From: an uncultured Clostridia bacterium
GTDB taxonomy: Bacteria > Bacillota > Clostridia > Oscillospirales > Acutalibacteraceae
Assembly (NCBI GenBank): GCA_947589575.1
Contig: CANQBM010000002.1
Location: 186,001-250,000 of the forward strand
DNA: 64,000 nt
Direction: 5' to 3'
Under the pieces are notes generated by a model. The model worked only from the letters and a program-made list of their open reading frames with translations. It was not told where the DNA came from and searched no databases. Below are positions 17,627 to 26,637 of this stretch, piece by piece. Both the position numbers and the translations under genes were made by a program. Every line of letters begins with the position of its first letter. The stretch's first letter is position 1.

Positions 17627-17745
17627 AATTATTTCCTCCTAATATTGTGGTAAATGGCGAGATATAAAATCTCTCCCACCATTACAAACCAAACGGCAAT
17701 CCGGTCTGTAATGATAATAAGCAGATATACTGCGAATTACTAAAA
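17627..17745 (-). promoter_or_regulatory. Structured nusG-rplK spacer
   Basis: A hairpin (CATTACA with TGTAATG, inner ACC/GGT) is followed by a second imperfect stem (GAGAT/ATCTC region) ahead of the rplK ribosome site. It may be an L1 or L11 control site; folding was done by eye and no match to a described motif is claimed. Confidence 0.35.
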
Positions 17746-18270
17746 TTATTCGCTGACCTTTTCTAACTGGTCAAGCTCAAATTCAACAGTGTTTTCCCTG
17801 CCGAACATTGATACAGTTACCTGTACGCTGTTGTTTTCAATATCAATTTCCTCAACCGTACCCGAGAAGCCTTCAAGCGGACCGTCAATAACATTTACAA
17901 GGTCACCGACGTCATATGATACCTCAACGCTGATTTTTTCAACTCCGAGCTTTTTAACCTCTTCGTCAGTGAGCGGTTCGGGTTTGCTTTCCGGACCGAC
18001 AAAGCCCGTGCATCCCCTTGTATTGCGGACAACGTACCAGCTGTCGTCAGTCATTACCATTTTAATGAAAACGTAGCCCGGCATAAGCTTTCTCTGATAT
18101 TCTTTTTTAGTGCCGTCATCCTTAACCTCGACTACCGTTTCGGTTGGGATTGCGACTTCATGGATAAGGTCGTGAAGATTACGATTTTCAACAACAGTCA
18201 GAATATTACCTGCCACCTTATTTTCATATCCAGAAAATGTGTGAGCAACGTACCATTTTGCCTCTTCCAT
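17746..18270 (-). CDS. nusG: Transcription termination/antitermination protein NusG
   Basis: RNA polymerase processivity factor. NGN domain: KWYVAHTFSGYENKVA, MPGYVFIKMVM, WYVVRNTRGCTGFVG; then a KOW domain with VGDLVNVIDGPLEGFSG. 174 residues. Start supported by GGGAGG. It follows secE by 46 bases in the rpmG-secE-nusG-rplKA series. Confidence 0.97.
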   Translation of the reverse strand: MEEAKWYVAHTFSGYENKVAGNILTVVENRNLHDLIHEVAIPTETVVEVKDDGTKKEYQRKLMPGYVFIKMVMTDDSWYVVRNTRGCTGFVGPESKPEPLTDEEVKKLGVEKISVEVSYDVGDLVNVIDGPLEGFSGTVEEIDIENNSVQVTVSMFGRENTVEFELDQLEKVSE

Positions 18271-18316
18271 TAATAAGCCTCCCGAATATTAAATATAGAT
18301 TAGAATTTCAAGCTAA

Positions 18317-18712
18317 TTATTCGGCTGCCTTTGTTGTGCTTTCTTCCTGAGCAGTGGTATTTTCAGCTTCTGCTTCTGTTGTTTCTTCCTCATCACTTGA
18401 ATCCTCTGCCTGCTGTGTAACAGAAGCTGAGGTTTCTGTCTGGGCAAGATTTTTAATACCTTTCATACCCTGTGAAAGAAGAGAATCAACCGCAAATATT
18501 CCAAGACCTACGATAAAAACAACTACTAATACAATAATTGTATTTTTAAATACATCCTTGGGTTTAGCCCATACGACCTTCTTACCCTCTGATTTAACAC
18601 TTTTGAAGAATGACGCAATGGACTTAAAAGGATTTTTCCTTGACTTCTTTTTTGTATCCTTAGGCTTGTCAGCTTTTTCGGTTTTCTTTGAAGTCTTTTT
18701 TTCTTCAGCCAT
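18317..18712 (-). CDS. secE: Preprotein translocase subunit SecE with a long acidic C-terminal tail
   Basis: Clamp subunit of the SecYEG channel. A Lys-rich N terminus leads into the conserved amphipathic segment (FKSVKSEGKKVVWAKPKDV) and a single membrane helix (IIVLVVVFIVGLGIFAVDSLL). SecE normally ends a few residues later, but here about 45 residues rich in Glu, Thr, Ser and Ala follow. With the usual topology that tail would lie outside the membrane. 131 residues in all. Position between rpmG and nusG confirms the identity. Confidence 0.94.
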   Translation of the reverse strand: MAEEKKTSKKTEKADKPKDTKKKSRKNPFKSIASFFKSVKSEGKKVVWAKPKDVFKNTIIVLVVVFIVGLGIFAVDSLLSQGMKGIKNLAQTETSASVTQQAEDSSDEEETTEAEAENTTAQEESTTKAAE

Positions 18713-18725
18713 TTCCGTCCTCCTA

Positions 18726-18875
18726 TTACTTTGTTTCTCTGTGAACAGTATGCTTTTTGCAGAATGGGCAATACTTGTTCATCTCAAGCCTGTCAGGTGA
18801 ATTTTTCTTGTTTTTCATTGTGTTGTAATTGCGTTGTTTGCATTCAGTGCAAGCTAAGGTTATCTTAACTCTCAT
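18726..18875 (-). CDS. rpmG: 50S ribosomal protein L33
   Basis: A 49-codon gene translated directly from the sequence: it begins [19 protein letters not shown] and has two CxxC pairs (CTEC and CPFC), so it is the zinc-ribbon form of L33. The ATG is preceded by GGAGG. It is the first gene of the rpmG-secE-nusG operon and lies 13 bases before secE. No Trp tRNA gene is found between them. Confidence 0.95.
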   Translation of the reverse strand: MRVKITLACTECKQRNYNTMKNKKNSPDRLEMNKYCPFCKKHTVHRETK

Positions 18876-18987
18876 AAATAGCACCTCCGTTTAAATTTCG
18901 ATAAATAAAATCTCCCTCATTATAAAAAGCGGGCAAAAAAAATAAGGCCTGCCGGCTCAATTAATTACCCTATTACGAGGTATGACT

Positions 18988-19016
18988 ACTATATCACAGT
19001 GTCAAGCGATAGTCAA
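18988..19016 (-). promoter_or_regulatory. Promoter of rpmG-secE-nusG
   Basis: TTGACT (19016-19011), 17 bases, TATAGT (18993-18988) on the minus strand; the leader between it and rpmG is about 105 bases. Confidence 0.78.
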
Positions 19017-19101
19017 GCGTTTTATTAAAAAAATTTGCATTTATTTACATTTTATATTATTATATAAAAACAATAACTATCCATTGTGTAGGTGACTGAT
19101 T

Positions 19102-20208
19102 ATGACCACAATTATTGTCGGAGCCGGAGCAAGCGGACTTGCCTGTGCAATCAGACTTAAACAGAATATGCCCGACTGCATGGTTACAATTCTTGAGCGT
19201 ATGCCCCAGGCAGGGAAAAAAATTCTTGCCACCGGAAACGGCAGGTGCAACCTTTCAAATACAAGCGCAGAAGGGTGTAGTGAGGTCATTGATTTTTTCA
19301 CATCTATCGGACTTGTTACAAAAACCGAAGAGGAAGGCAGGATTTACCCCTATTCAAATCAGGCATCAACCGTTTTAAACATTCTGCTTACGAATTGCCG
19401 ATTACTCGGTATAAAAATAATAACCGAATGTACTGTTAAAGAAATTAATGAAAATTTACGAATCAAAACGGACAAAGGAATATTCAACGCCGATAATATT
19501 GTAATTGCCGCAGGAGGAATGGCACAGAAAAATCTCGGCTCAAACGGCAGCGGATATAAACTTCTAAGCTCGCTCGGTCATAATATCTCTTCCCTGTATC
19601 CCGCGCTTGTCCAGCTTACCTCATCAAGCAAATATCCGAGAATTCTCAAAGGTCACAGGGCAAAATGCAATATGGCAATTCAGCTTGACGGTATTACAGT
19701 CAGTGAGGATTTCGGCGAAGTGCTTTTTACAGATTACGGATTATCGGGAATAGTTACGATGAATCTGTCAAAAACCGTCAGCGAAAATTTTGCGAAGGAA
19801 AATCCAAAAAAATGCCATGCGGTGCTTGACCTTATCCCCGATATGAGCATTGATGAGATAAAAGAATATTTAAGTGCATTTCATAATTTAAAAGGAATTA
19901 TCGGCGATGACCTTTCGGATATTATTGAAAAGCAGGCAGAGGGCGACATTTCCAAAACGGCAATATACTGCAAAAGCTGGAAATTAATAATAACAGGCAC
20001 CAAAGGCTTTGACTTTGCGCAAATTACGGGAGGCGGAGCAGAACTTAATCAATTTAATGAATATCAGTCAAAGCTGATTAAAGGACTGTTTGCCTGCGGA
20101 GAAGTCCTTGACAAGCAGTTTGAATGCGGAGGATATAACCTTAATTTTGCATGGTACAGCGGGATAAAAACCGCGGACAAAATCACTTCCATATATAAAG
20201 GTATATAA
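19102..20208 (+). CDS. FAD-dependent oxidoreductase of the HI0933/BaiN-like family
   Basis: Flavoprotein with a Rossmann fold. The N-terminal dinucleotide motif is IIVGAGASGLACAIRLKQ, followed by GKKILATGNGRCNLSNT, the strongest signature of the HI0933 family, then IVIAAGGMAQKNLGSNGSGY and a C-terminal CGEVLDKQFECGGYNLNFAW segment. 368 residues. The reaction is not known for most members. It overlaps nothing and is followed three bases later by a second flavoprotein, so the two are probably one transcript. Confidence 0.86.
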   Translation: MTTIIVGAGASGLACAIRLKQNMPDCMVTILERMPQAGKKILATGNGRCNLSNTSAEGCSEVIDFFTSIGLVTKTEEEGRIYPYSNQASTVLNILLTNCRLLGIKIITECTVKEINENLRIKTDKGIFNADNIVIAAGGMAQKNLGSNGSGYKLLSSLGHNISSLYPALVQLTSSSKYPRILKGHRAKCNMAIQLDGITVSEDFGEVLFTDYGLSGIVTMNLSKTVSENFAKENPKKCHAVLDLIPDMSIDEIKEYLSAFHNLKGIIGDDLSDIIEKQAEGDISKTAIYCKSWKLIITGTKGFDFAQITGGGAELNQFNEYQSKLIKGLFACGEVLDKQFECGGYNLNFAWYSGIKTADKITSIYKGI

Positions 20209-20211
20209 AAT

Positions 20212-21807
20212 ATGATTAGAATTAGCGAAATAAGACTGTCCTTAGATGAAGAGGAAGAGTTATTAAAAACCAAAGCTGCAAAAATACTGAAAATAAACGA
20301 AAAGTATATAAATTCTTATACTATTTATAAAAAGAGTATTGACGCAAGGAAAAAAGAGGATATTCATTTTATTTATTCCATTGACGTTATTATCGGTTTG
20401 GACGAAGAACAGATTGTATCAAAATGCAAATCAAATAAGGTTCAGACAGTCAAACCGTATAAATACGAATTACCAAAAAGCAAGCGTGTAAGCAGATTCA
20501 GACCTGTTGTAGTCGGTTTCGGTCCCGCCGGTATGTTTGCGGGACTGATTCTCGCACAGGCGGGCTTAAAACCGATTATACTTGAACGCGGAAAGGATGT
20601 TGACTCACGCACCGCCGATGTCAATAAATTTTGGCAGACAAGAGAACTCAACGAGGAATCAAATGTGCAGTTCGGTGAGGGCGGCGCGGGCACCTTTTCC
20701 GACGGCAAGCTGACAACGGGAATTAAAAGTCCTTTTATACGAAAAATTCTTCAGGAGCTTTATGAGGCGGGCGCGCCGGAGGAAATTCTCTATTCCTCAA
20801 AGCCTCACATTGGTACTGACAGGCTTGCGGTAGTTGTTAAAAATATAAGGAAAAAAATTGAGATTTTAGGCGGAAACGTAATGCTTGAGTGTAAGCTTGA
20901 AAAGCTTATTTGCGCAAACAGTTTTATACACGGCGTCACATATTCTCATCACAAACAACATATTGATTTGGAAACTGACAGCGTAATTATGGCAATCGGC
21001 CACAGCGCGAGGGATACTGTTGAAATGCTTTACAATATGGGCGTTGAGATAATTCAAAAACCGTTTTCGGTAGGAGCAAGAATAGAGCATCCGCAAAGTT
21101 TGATAGATAAAGCGCAATACGGAAAATTCGCAGGTCATAAAAAGCTCGGCGCCGCCGATTACAAGCTCGCATGCCACGGTCTGCACGAAAGGGGCGCGTA
21201 CACCTTTTGTATGTGTCCCGGAGGCACGGTTGTCGCGGCGGCAAGCGAAAAGGAAGGCGTTATCGTAAACGGTATGAGTTCCCTCGCCCGTGACGGAGAA
21301 AACGCAAATTCCGCGCTGCTTGTAGGTATTGAGCCAAAGGACTTCCCAAGCAAGCATCCGCTTGCAGGAATACATTATCAGCGTGAAATTGAGCATAGAG
21401 CTTATGTGCTTGCGGGCAGTAACTATAACGCGCCTGCACAGCTTGTCGGTGATTTTTTGAAAGGAATTGAGAGCAAAACTCTTGGAAGCGTTAAGCCGAC
21501 CTGTCCCACAGGTGTAACGCTCACAAACCTTGATGAGTGTCTGCCTCAAAGGGTGTCCTCCACTATGAAATCGGCAATAGTTGAAATGGATAAAAAGCTC
21601 AACGGTTTTAATATATACGACGCAGTTTTAACCGCTCCTGAAACGAGGTCGTCAAGCTCCGTTAGGATTTTAAGAGATGAATTTTTACAGTGCAATATAA
21701 GAGGCGTCTATCCGTGCGGAGAGGGCGCAGGCTATGCAGGAGGTATAATCTCCGCCGCTGTTGACGGAGTAAAGTGCGCTCATGCAGTTCTCGGCGACGA
21801 GCATTAA
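20212..21807 (+). CDS. NAD(P)/FAD-dependent oxidoreductase (COG2509-like)
   Basis: Large flavoprotein of a family common in Clostridia and of uncertain function. An N-terminal alpha/beta domain (about 85 residues) precedes the FAD-binding motif VVVGFGPAGMFAGLILAQAG; then NVQFGEGGAGTFSDGKLTTG, SVGARIEHPQ, and the C-terminal PCGEGAGYAGGIISAAVDG. 531 residues. AAAGG lies before the start. It is encoded between another flavoprotein and trmB on the same strand. Confidence 0.86.
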   Translation: MIRISEIRLSLDEEEELLKTKAAKILKINEKYINSYTIYKKSIDARKKEDIHFIYSIDVIIGLDEEQIVSKCKSNKVQTVKPYKYELPKSKRVSRFRPVVVGFGPAGMFAGLILAQAGLKPIILERGKDVDSRTADVNKFWQTRELNEESNVQFGEGGAGTFSDGKLTTGIKSPFIRKILQELYEAGAPEEILYSSKPHIGTDRLAVVVKNIRKKIEILGGNVMLECKLEKLICANSFIHGVTYSHHKQHIDLETDSVIMAIGHSARDTVEMLYNMGVEIIQKPFSVGARIEHPQSLIDKAQYGKFAGHKKLGAADYKLACHGLHERGAYTFCMCPGGTVVAAASEKEGVIVNGMSSLARDGENANSALLVGIEPKDFPSKHPLAGIHYQREIEHRAYVLAGSNYNAPAQLVGDFLKGIESKTLGSVKPTCPTGVTLTNLDECLPQRVSSTMKSAIVEMDKKLNGFNIYDAVLTAPETRSSSSVRILRDEFLQCNIRGVYPCGEGAGYAGGIISAAVDGVKCAHAVLGDEH

Positions 21808-21818
21808 GAGGAAAAAAT

Positions 21819-22487
21819 ATGAGAATGAAAAGAAAGAAAAATCTTGACGAACGCATAAATGCGGCGTCGGATTATCTTATAACAATGAAAAACGAGTCAT
21901 TGAATTTTAACGACGCGTTAAACGAAAGACATTTAATTAATTTCGAAGAGCTTTTCGGAAATGACAATCCTGTTATCCTTGAGGTCGGCAGCGGAAAGGG
22001 GCAATTCGGCTGTACATTTGCAAAGCTTAATCCCGACAAAAATATTCTTTGTGTTGAGAAAAACAGGAATGTGCTTATCCTTGCCATTGACAGCGCAAGA
22101 AAAATGGGGCTTAAAAACATACGTTTCCTTTGCGGGATGGCTGAATATCTGCCGTCATATATTGAGAAAGGCTCTGTCGAGGAAATATATCTTAACTTTT
22201 CCTGTCCGTTTCCAAAAAGCAAGCATATTGCCCACAGGCTGACAAATCCACGATTTTTGGAGATATTTAAAAGAATTCTTAAGCCTGACGGCGTTATCTG
22301 CCAGAAGACTGACAACAGTCATTTTTTTGAATACTCAATTGAGCAGTTTTCTGCCTGTGGGTTTAAGCTCAGCAATATTTCGCTTGATCTGCACAACAGC
22401 AATTTCGAGGGCAATATTGTTACCGAATACGAAAATAAATTTGCGTCTCAGGGCTTTCCGATTTACCGCCTTGAAGCGAGGTTATAA
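21819..22487 (+). CDS. trmB: tRNA (guanine-N7-)-methyltransferase
   Basis: SAM-dependent enzyme forming m7G46 in tRNA. Motif I is LEVGSGKGQFGC, then the conserved EKN (CVEKNRNVL) acidic/lysine motif, and FSCPFPKSKHIAHRLTNPRFL, where the family usually has F-DPWPKxxHxxRR. The start is placed at 21819 after AGAGG; the longer frame would run back into the previous gene. 222 residues. The Asp-Pro-Trp of the usual FPDPWPK motif reads Ser-Cys-Pro-Phe here, a noticeable divergence. Confidence 0.87.
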   Translation: MRMKRKKNLDERINAASDYLITMKNESLNFNDALNERHLINFEELFGNDNPVILEVGSGKGQFGCTFAKLNPDKNILCVEKNRNVLILAIDSARKMGLKNIRFLCGMAEYLPSYIEKGSVEEIYLNFSCPFPKSKHIAHRLTNPRFLEIFKRILKPDGVICQKTDNSHFFEYSIEQFSACGFKLSNISLDLHNSNFEGNIVTEYENKFASQGFPIYRLEARL

Positions 22488-22489
22488 AA

Positions 22490-22696
22490 ATGAAAATTAT
22501 TGATACATATGACAGTATATATTCCTCATATAAGCATAATGTGTTCGACATTGATTTATGGGAAAAATATGCAGATGAAATTCCTTCTGAATTAAAAAAT
22601 AAGATAAAGAAAGATTCAAAGCGAAATGATTTTGAAAAACGAGCACTTCCTGTATTAAACAGCCTAATAAAAAATCGTGAAGCCGCAAAAAACTAA
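22490..22696 (+). CDS. Small hypothetical protein
   Basis: A 68-codon ORF beginning two bases after the trmB stop, with GCGAGG upstream. It is hydrophilic, with no signal peptide, membrane segment or Cys motif, and is rich in Lys, Asp and Tyr. It was not recognised. The close spacing to trmB and the terminator just after it suggest it is a real, translated last gene of the flavoprotein-trmB operon. Confidence 0.6.
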   Translation: MKIIDTYDSIYSSYKHNVFDIDLWEKYADEIPSELKNKIKKDSKRNDFEKRALPVLNSLIKNREAAKN

Positions 22697-22719
22697 TAAA
22701 TTCTTAATTATATAAAAAT

Positions 22720-22752
22720 CTTGAGGCAGTTTCATTGAACTGCCTTTTGAAT
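22720..22752 (+). terminator. Intrinsic terminator
   Basis: AGGCAGTT (22724-22731) pairs with AACTGCCT (22738-22745) around a six-base loop and is followed by TTTTGAATTT. Confidence 0.82.
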
Positions 22753-22830
22753 TTATTGAATTTTATTTTATATTCTGCTACAATAAATTTAATAAAATAC
22801 AATATTCTATAAAAGTCAGGAGGATTTAAT

Positions 22831-24351
22831 ATGAAACATAAAAAAAGCATTATTTTAACTTCGGTTTTTACGGCTTTGTCTGTTTTAACCACACTCAGTT
22901 TCTGCGGTTTTCGTTTTGGCTTTATTTTTGTTGACCACTACGTATTTGACGGATTTTGCTGTGTGCTTTGGTCATTGTTTATTTTAAATACCGTAATCCT
23001 GTTTTTTCAGCTCAGAGGCAGTATACGCGGCAACAGGCTGTATAACAAAAAGTTGTTTATAGCAAATACTGTTTTTTCTGTTATCAGTTTTATTTGCTGT
23101 ATAGCTTTTATAATTATCGGCGGCAAAGATGAGTTGCTTAATTATTTTTATATGTCATTTGAAACGCTGCCATACCTTGCATTGTTTTATGCATTTATCT
23201 TTTTTACTGCGATACTTCCCGTTTGCAGACAAATTTTTCATAAACTTACAGCGGTAATTGTATCTGCTGCGATTATTGTCTGCGCTATCGTAATAATCTT
23301 TCCTGCGGGAGGATTTGATTTTGAAAGCAAACCCGCCGTTTTTGACACGGGAGACGGATACCATATAGTTTTTGCCACAAACAGAAAATCTGTAGGGTAC
23401 GTAAAAATCAGTGACAGCAACGATAATAAAATTTTTTGGGATACGCTCACGGGAAGGAAGGAATCCTCACGCGTACACAGCATAAAATTATCTTATGATG
23501 AACTTAATAATAAAGAATATTCTATTGGAGCTGTACGCGCTGTTGAGGATATTGCGTACGGAGGACATCTTGGCAAGGAAATCACGCTTTTAGCCGGAAA
23601 GTTTACACCGTGTCCTGAGGACGACTTTGATATGACATGCATAACAGATAATCACAGCAGCCGTCCGAACTGGGAGACTATGGGAAAAGATGCTGAAATG
23701 TTTGTTTTCTTAGGAGATATTGCAAACGGAATTTATACATATGACAGCTTTATTGATAATCTGATAGTCCCTGCGGGAAAAATAAGCGGTGGCATAAAGC
23801 CGGTTGTATATGTGCTTAGCAATCACGACCACAGAGGAAGCAAGGTTCCCGATTTGATGTCCTCACTTGATTTTGATGAATTTTACTACCGTCTTAATAT
23901 AGGTAAATATATTTTTACCGTTCTTGATTCGGGCGAGGATAAAGAGGATGAAAATTATGAATATGGTGGATATAATGATTATTCATCATATTTTTCAAAA
24001 CAAACCGAATGGGCACAGAACCTGCCAAAAGAAAAAGGTTATAATATTATTCTCACTCATTCTCCTATAATTTTTTATGAACCGGATGAAAAACAGTCTC
24101 CTGTTTGCGAAATTATGAGAAATCTCGGCGAAGAGCTTATCATATGCGGACATATTCACACAGCGGAATTTGTAGATAAAAATGAAAGTAAAACAGGTAT
24201 TTCATATTATATCTGCGGTGGAAAAACTGATGCACGCAATATCAATTACACTAAAATACATTTCAATCAGGGACTTGTTGACATAAGAAGTGAAAGCACA
24301 CAGGGTGAGCTTATTCTTGAAAAACATCTCCGGCTGAGCGAAATTAAATAG
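22831..24351 (+). CDS. Membrane-anchored metallophosphoesterase
   Basis: The first 170 or so residues hold about four hydrophobic helices. After a linker with a fibronectin-like stretch (residues 190-265) comes a calcineurin-type domain. Its metal motifs are TDNHS (standing for D-x-H), FLGDIANG, LSNHDHRG (for GNHD), LTHSP and CGHIHTAEF, so the binuclear metal site looks complete. 506 residues. The catalytic domain follows the last helix and a long linker and probably faces outwards. Substrate unknown. AGGAGG precedes the ATG. Confidence 0.84.
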   Translation: MKHKKSIILTSVFTALSVLTTLSFCGFRFGFIFVDHYVFDGFCCVLWSLFILNTVILFFQLRGSIRGNRLYNKKLFIANTVFSVISFICCIAFIIIGGKDELLNYFYMSFETLPYLALFYAFIFFTAILPVCRQIFHKLTAVIVSAAIIVCAIVIIFPAGGFDFESKPAVFDTGDGYHIVFATNRKSVGYVKISDSNDNKIFWDTLTGRKESSRVHSIKLSYDELNNKEYSIGAVRAVEDIAYGGHLGKEITLLAGKFTPCPEDDFDMTCITDNHSSRPNWETMGKDAEMFVFLGDIANGIYTYDSFIDNLIVPAGKISGGIKPVVYVLSNHDHRGSKVPDLMSSLDFDEFYYRLNIGKYIFTVLDSGEDKEDENYEYGGYNDYSSYFSKQTEWAQNLPKEKGYNIILTHSPIIFYEPDEKQSPVCEIMRNLGEELIICGHIHTAEFVDKNESKTGISYYICGGKTDARNINYTKIHFNQGLVDIRSESTQGELILEKHLRLSEIK

Positions 24352-24368
24352 CTTAAAAATCAATTACC

Positions 24369-24881
24369 ATGAAACTTATAAAAGAGATTACCGATAAGGA
24401 AATTTTGGGAACAGTCGGGCTTTCACAGGCAAAGCCGAGACTGACTGCAAGAGCAATATTAAAAAGACGTGACGGATTATATGCCGTTATGTATTCTGAA
24501 AAATACAATTTATATTCACTTGCAGGCGGTGGTATTGAAAAAGATGAGGATATTATAACCGCATTAAAAAGAGAAGTCATGGAGGAAACAGGCTGCGAAT
24601 GCAATAAAATAAATGAGCTCGGATATGTCTACGAAAACAGAGCGCATTGCGATTATACACAGTATTCTTACTATTTTGTTGCAGAAACAAAGGGCGCTGT
24701 AACAGCTCCCGAAATGACAGACAGTGAAACGGCAAACAAAACTTTATGTATGTGGAAATCCTTAAAAGAGGTAGTTGATTTAATAAAAACACCCGTTCAT
24801 AACACAAATCAAAGAAAATTTTTACAGGCAAGAGACGTTGCCGCCTTGAATGAATATTTAAAATTAAATAAAGCCTTATAG
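24369..24881 (+). CDS. Nudix hydrolase
   Basis: Hydrolase of a nucleoside diphosphate linked to another moiety. The Nudix box is complete: G-x5-E-x7-REVMEETGC around residues 57-79. 170 residues. No clear ribosome site precedes the ATG, so the start is less certain. It follows the metallophosphoesterase by 17 bases and ends before a strong terminator. The substrate cannot be predicted. Confidence 0.85.
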   Translation: MKLIKEITDKEILGTVGLSQAKPRLTARAILKRRDGLYAVMYSEKYNLYSLAGGGIEKDEDIITALKREVMEETGCECNKINELGYVYENRAHCDYTQYSYYFVAETKGAVTAPEMTDSETANKTLCMWKSLKEVVDLIKTPVHNTNQRKFLQARDVAALNEYLKLNKAL

Positions 24882-24916
24882 CTTTTCAGTCTGTCATAAG
24901 AACAAAATATTTATAA

Positions 24917-24952
24917 AAAACGCCCGCTGAAAAATTCAGCAGGGCGTTTTTT
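24917..24952. terminator. Bidirectional intrinsic terminator
   Basis: ACGCCC-GCTGAA pairs with TTCAGC-(A)-GGGCGT, with A runs to the left and a T run to the right, between the convergent Nudix and ABC genes. Confidence 0.9.
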
Positions 24953-25775
24953 ACTGTTTAGTTTCTTCAGTTTTTTTATTTACCTTTTCTTCTGTTTTTT
25001 TCTCTTTCGGCACAGCCGGCTTTTGGACAGGTTTTTTGCCTGTCTTTTTTTCATAAACAGGTATAACCTCGTCAAGACCGCCCTGCACAACAATCTCCCC
25101 ATGTTCAAGAAGAATCGCTTTATTACAAATTGCCTTGACCTGATCAATACTGTGTGATACAAACAAAACGGTAACACCGTTATCAAAAAGCGATTTAACC
25201 TTTGCGAGGCTCTTTTTCTTAAATGCCGCATCACCTACAGACAAAACCTCGTCAAGTATCAGAATATCCGGCTCAACGGCAGTCGCTATTGAAAATCCGA
25301 GTCTTGCCTTCATACCGCTTGAATAATTCTTAACAGGCACTTTAATAAAATTACCAAGTTCGGAAAACTCAACAATTTCATCAAATTTTTCCTTAATGTA
25401 TTCTCTGTCATAGCCGAGAATTGCACCGTAAAGATAAATGTTTTCCTCGCCCGTATAATTAGGGTCAAAGCCTGCGCCGAGTTCAAGCAGAGGCGCAATA
25501 ACGCCTGATTTTTCAATAGTCCCCTGTTTTGGCTTATATACTCCCACGATTGTCTTTAAAAGCGTACTTTTTCCCGCTCCGTTAAGACCGAGAATTGCGA
25601 GATGTTCACCTTTTTTAACCTCAAAGTTAATATTCTTAAGCGCGTAAAATTTTTTATAATCAAGTTTACGGGTAATAAGCTTAATAACATATTCCTTAAG
25701 ATTATCAACCTTTTCCTTATTAAGATTAAAAGTCATCGTAACATTCTTTACAGAAATTGCTACATCATTTTCCAT
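24951..25775 (-). CDS. ABC transporter ATP-binding protein, TagH/Wzt (polysaccharide export) type
   Basis: ATPase of an ABC-2 glycan exporter. Walker A is LGLNGAGKST, the signature is NYSSGMKARLGFSIA, and Walker B is ILILDEVLSVGD followed by FVSHS. The long N-terminal NLNKEKVDNLKEYVIKL segment and the GAGFDPNYTGEENIYLYG stretch are typical of teichoic-acid or O-antigen exporters. About 30 Lys/Glu-rich residues at the C terminus replace a carbohydrate-binding domain. No permease gene is adjacent; the two upstream genes encode a membrane protein and a sortase-fold protein instead. Confidence 0.88.
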   Translation of the reverse strand: MENDVAISVKNVTMTFNLNKEKVDNLKEYVIKLITRKLDYKKFYALKNINFEVKKGEHLAILGLNGAGKSTLLKTIVGVYKPKQGTIEKSGVIAPLLELGAGFDPNYTGEENIYLYGAILGYDREYIKEKFDEIVEFSELGNFIKVPVKNYSSGMKARLGFSIATAVEPDILILDEVLSVGDAAFKKKSLAKVKSLFDNGVTVLFVSHSIDQVKAICNKAILLEHGEIVVQGGLDEVIPVYEKKTGKKPVQKPAVPKEKKTEEKVNKKTEETKQ

Positions 25776-25790
25776 ATCTTCACCCTCTGT

Positions 25791-26636
25791 TTATTTTTCC
25801 CTTCTGACCTTCCAGACAATAACTGAAAAAATCAGAGAAATAAGGAGCAGGAAACAGCCGGAAATAATAAAGCCGCCTAATCCGCTGTAAATATATTTCA
25901 TAACAAGATCCCTCAAATAAAGAGGAAAGATGTCTATATGCTTTATTTGAAGTATAATATAAATTATCAGTGAACTTAAAATATCAAATAAGCCTGCCGA
26001 AACAAAACTGATACCGACAGCGCGTATGGAGCGGTATCTTTTGGTACCGATAAAAACCAAAACAAGAGAAATTGATGCAGTAAAAAATGCGCTGACACAA
26101 GAAATAACTATCAATGCGATTGAGCCTACATTAACTATTGCTTTTTCATTAGCTACACTTATGTCAATCTCATTTACTATATATTTATTCAAAGAATTTA
26201 TAATGGGGCTGATATTCTCCTTATTGTTCTCAATTCCTTTGTCCGCAATCTGCTTTATTATATCACTTTCAATAACGTCGCATATATTGCCGATAGGTTC
26301 AAGATACGTATTTTCATTATCGCTTGAATCAATACCAAGACGATTTGAAATATAAGAACGAATTGAATCCTTTATAAGTCTTTCATCAATAATTTTGTTT
26401 ACGCTGTCTGCATCAAGACCGTTTTTCAAATATATATCGGTAGTATACTGAGCCACGCTGTCCTTTACAGAGCTAACATATTCATAGTCGGTAAACAAAG
26501 CCTCTATTTTTGTTTTATTTAAAAGCACAGCCTTTGATGATACAGACAAGCTGAGCAGAACTATCATTACAAAAAGCGCGAACGACAACAGAGTTCTCAA
26601 TGTCCTTGAGAGTTTATTTTCATGGGAAACCGCCAT
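25791..26636 (-). CDS. Hypothetical four-helix membrane protein
   Basis: 281 residues: a basic N terminus, one helix at about 13-38, an extracytoplasmic-looking domain of about 130 residues rich in Asp, Asn and Ile, then three helices (about 165-195, 205-230, 245-275) and a basic end. No known motif was recognised. It starts one base after the sortase-fold gene and ends 15 bases before the ABC ATPase, so all three are one transcript. It does not resemble the six-helix ABC-2 permease expected as partner of a TagH-type ATPase. Confidence 0.7.
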   Translation of the reverse strand: MAVSHENKLSRTLRTLLSFALFVMIVLLSLSVSSKAVLLNKTKIEALFTDYEYVSSVKDSVAQYTTDIYLKNGLDADSVNKIIDERLIKDSIRSYISNRLGIDSSDNENTYLEPIGNICDVIESDIIKQIADKGIENNKENISPIINSLNKYIVNEIDISVANEKAIVNVGSIALIVISCVSAFFTASISLVLVFIGTKRYRSIRAVGISFVSAGLFDILSSLIIYIILQIKHIDIFPLYLRDLVMKYIYSGLGGFIISGCFLLLISLIFSVIVWKVRREK

Positions 26637-26637
26637 A

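Noticed and set aside
20866-21549. A 227-codon minus-strand open frame
   Set aside because: Entirely antisense to the large flavoprotein gene with strong FAD motifs; Cys/Arg/Tyr-rich translation typical of a shadow frame.
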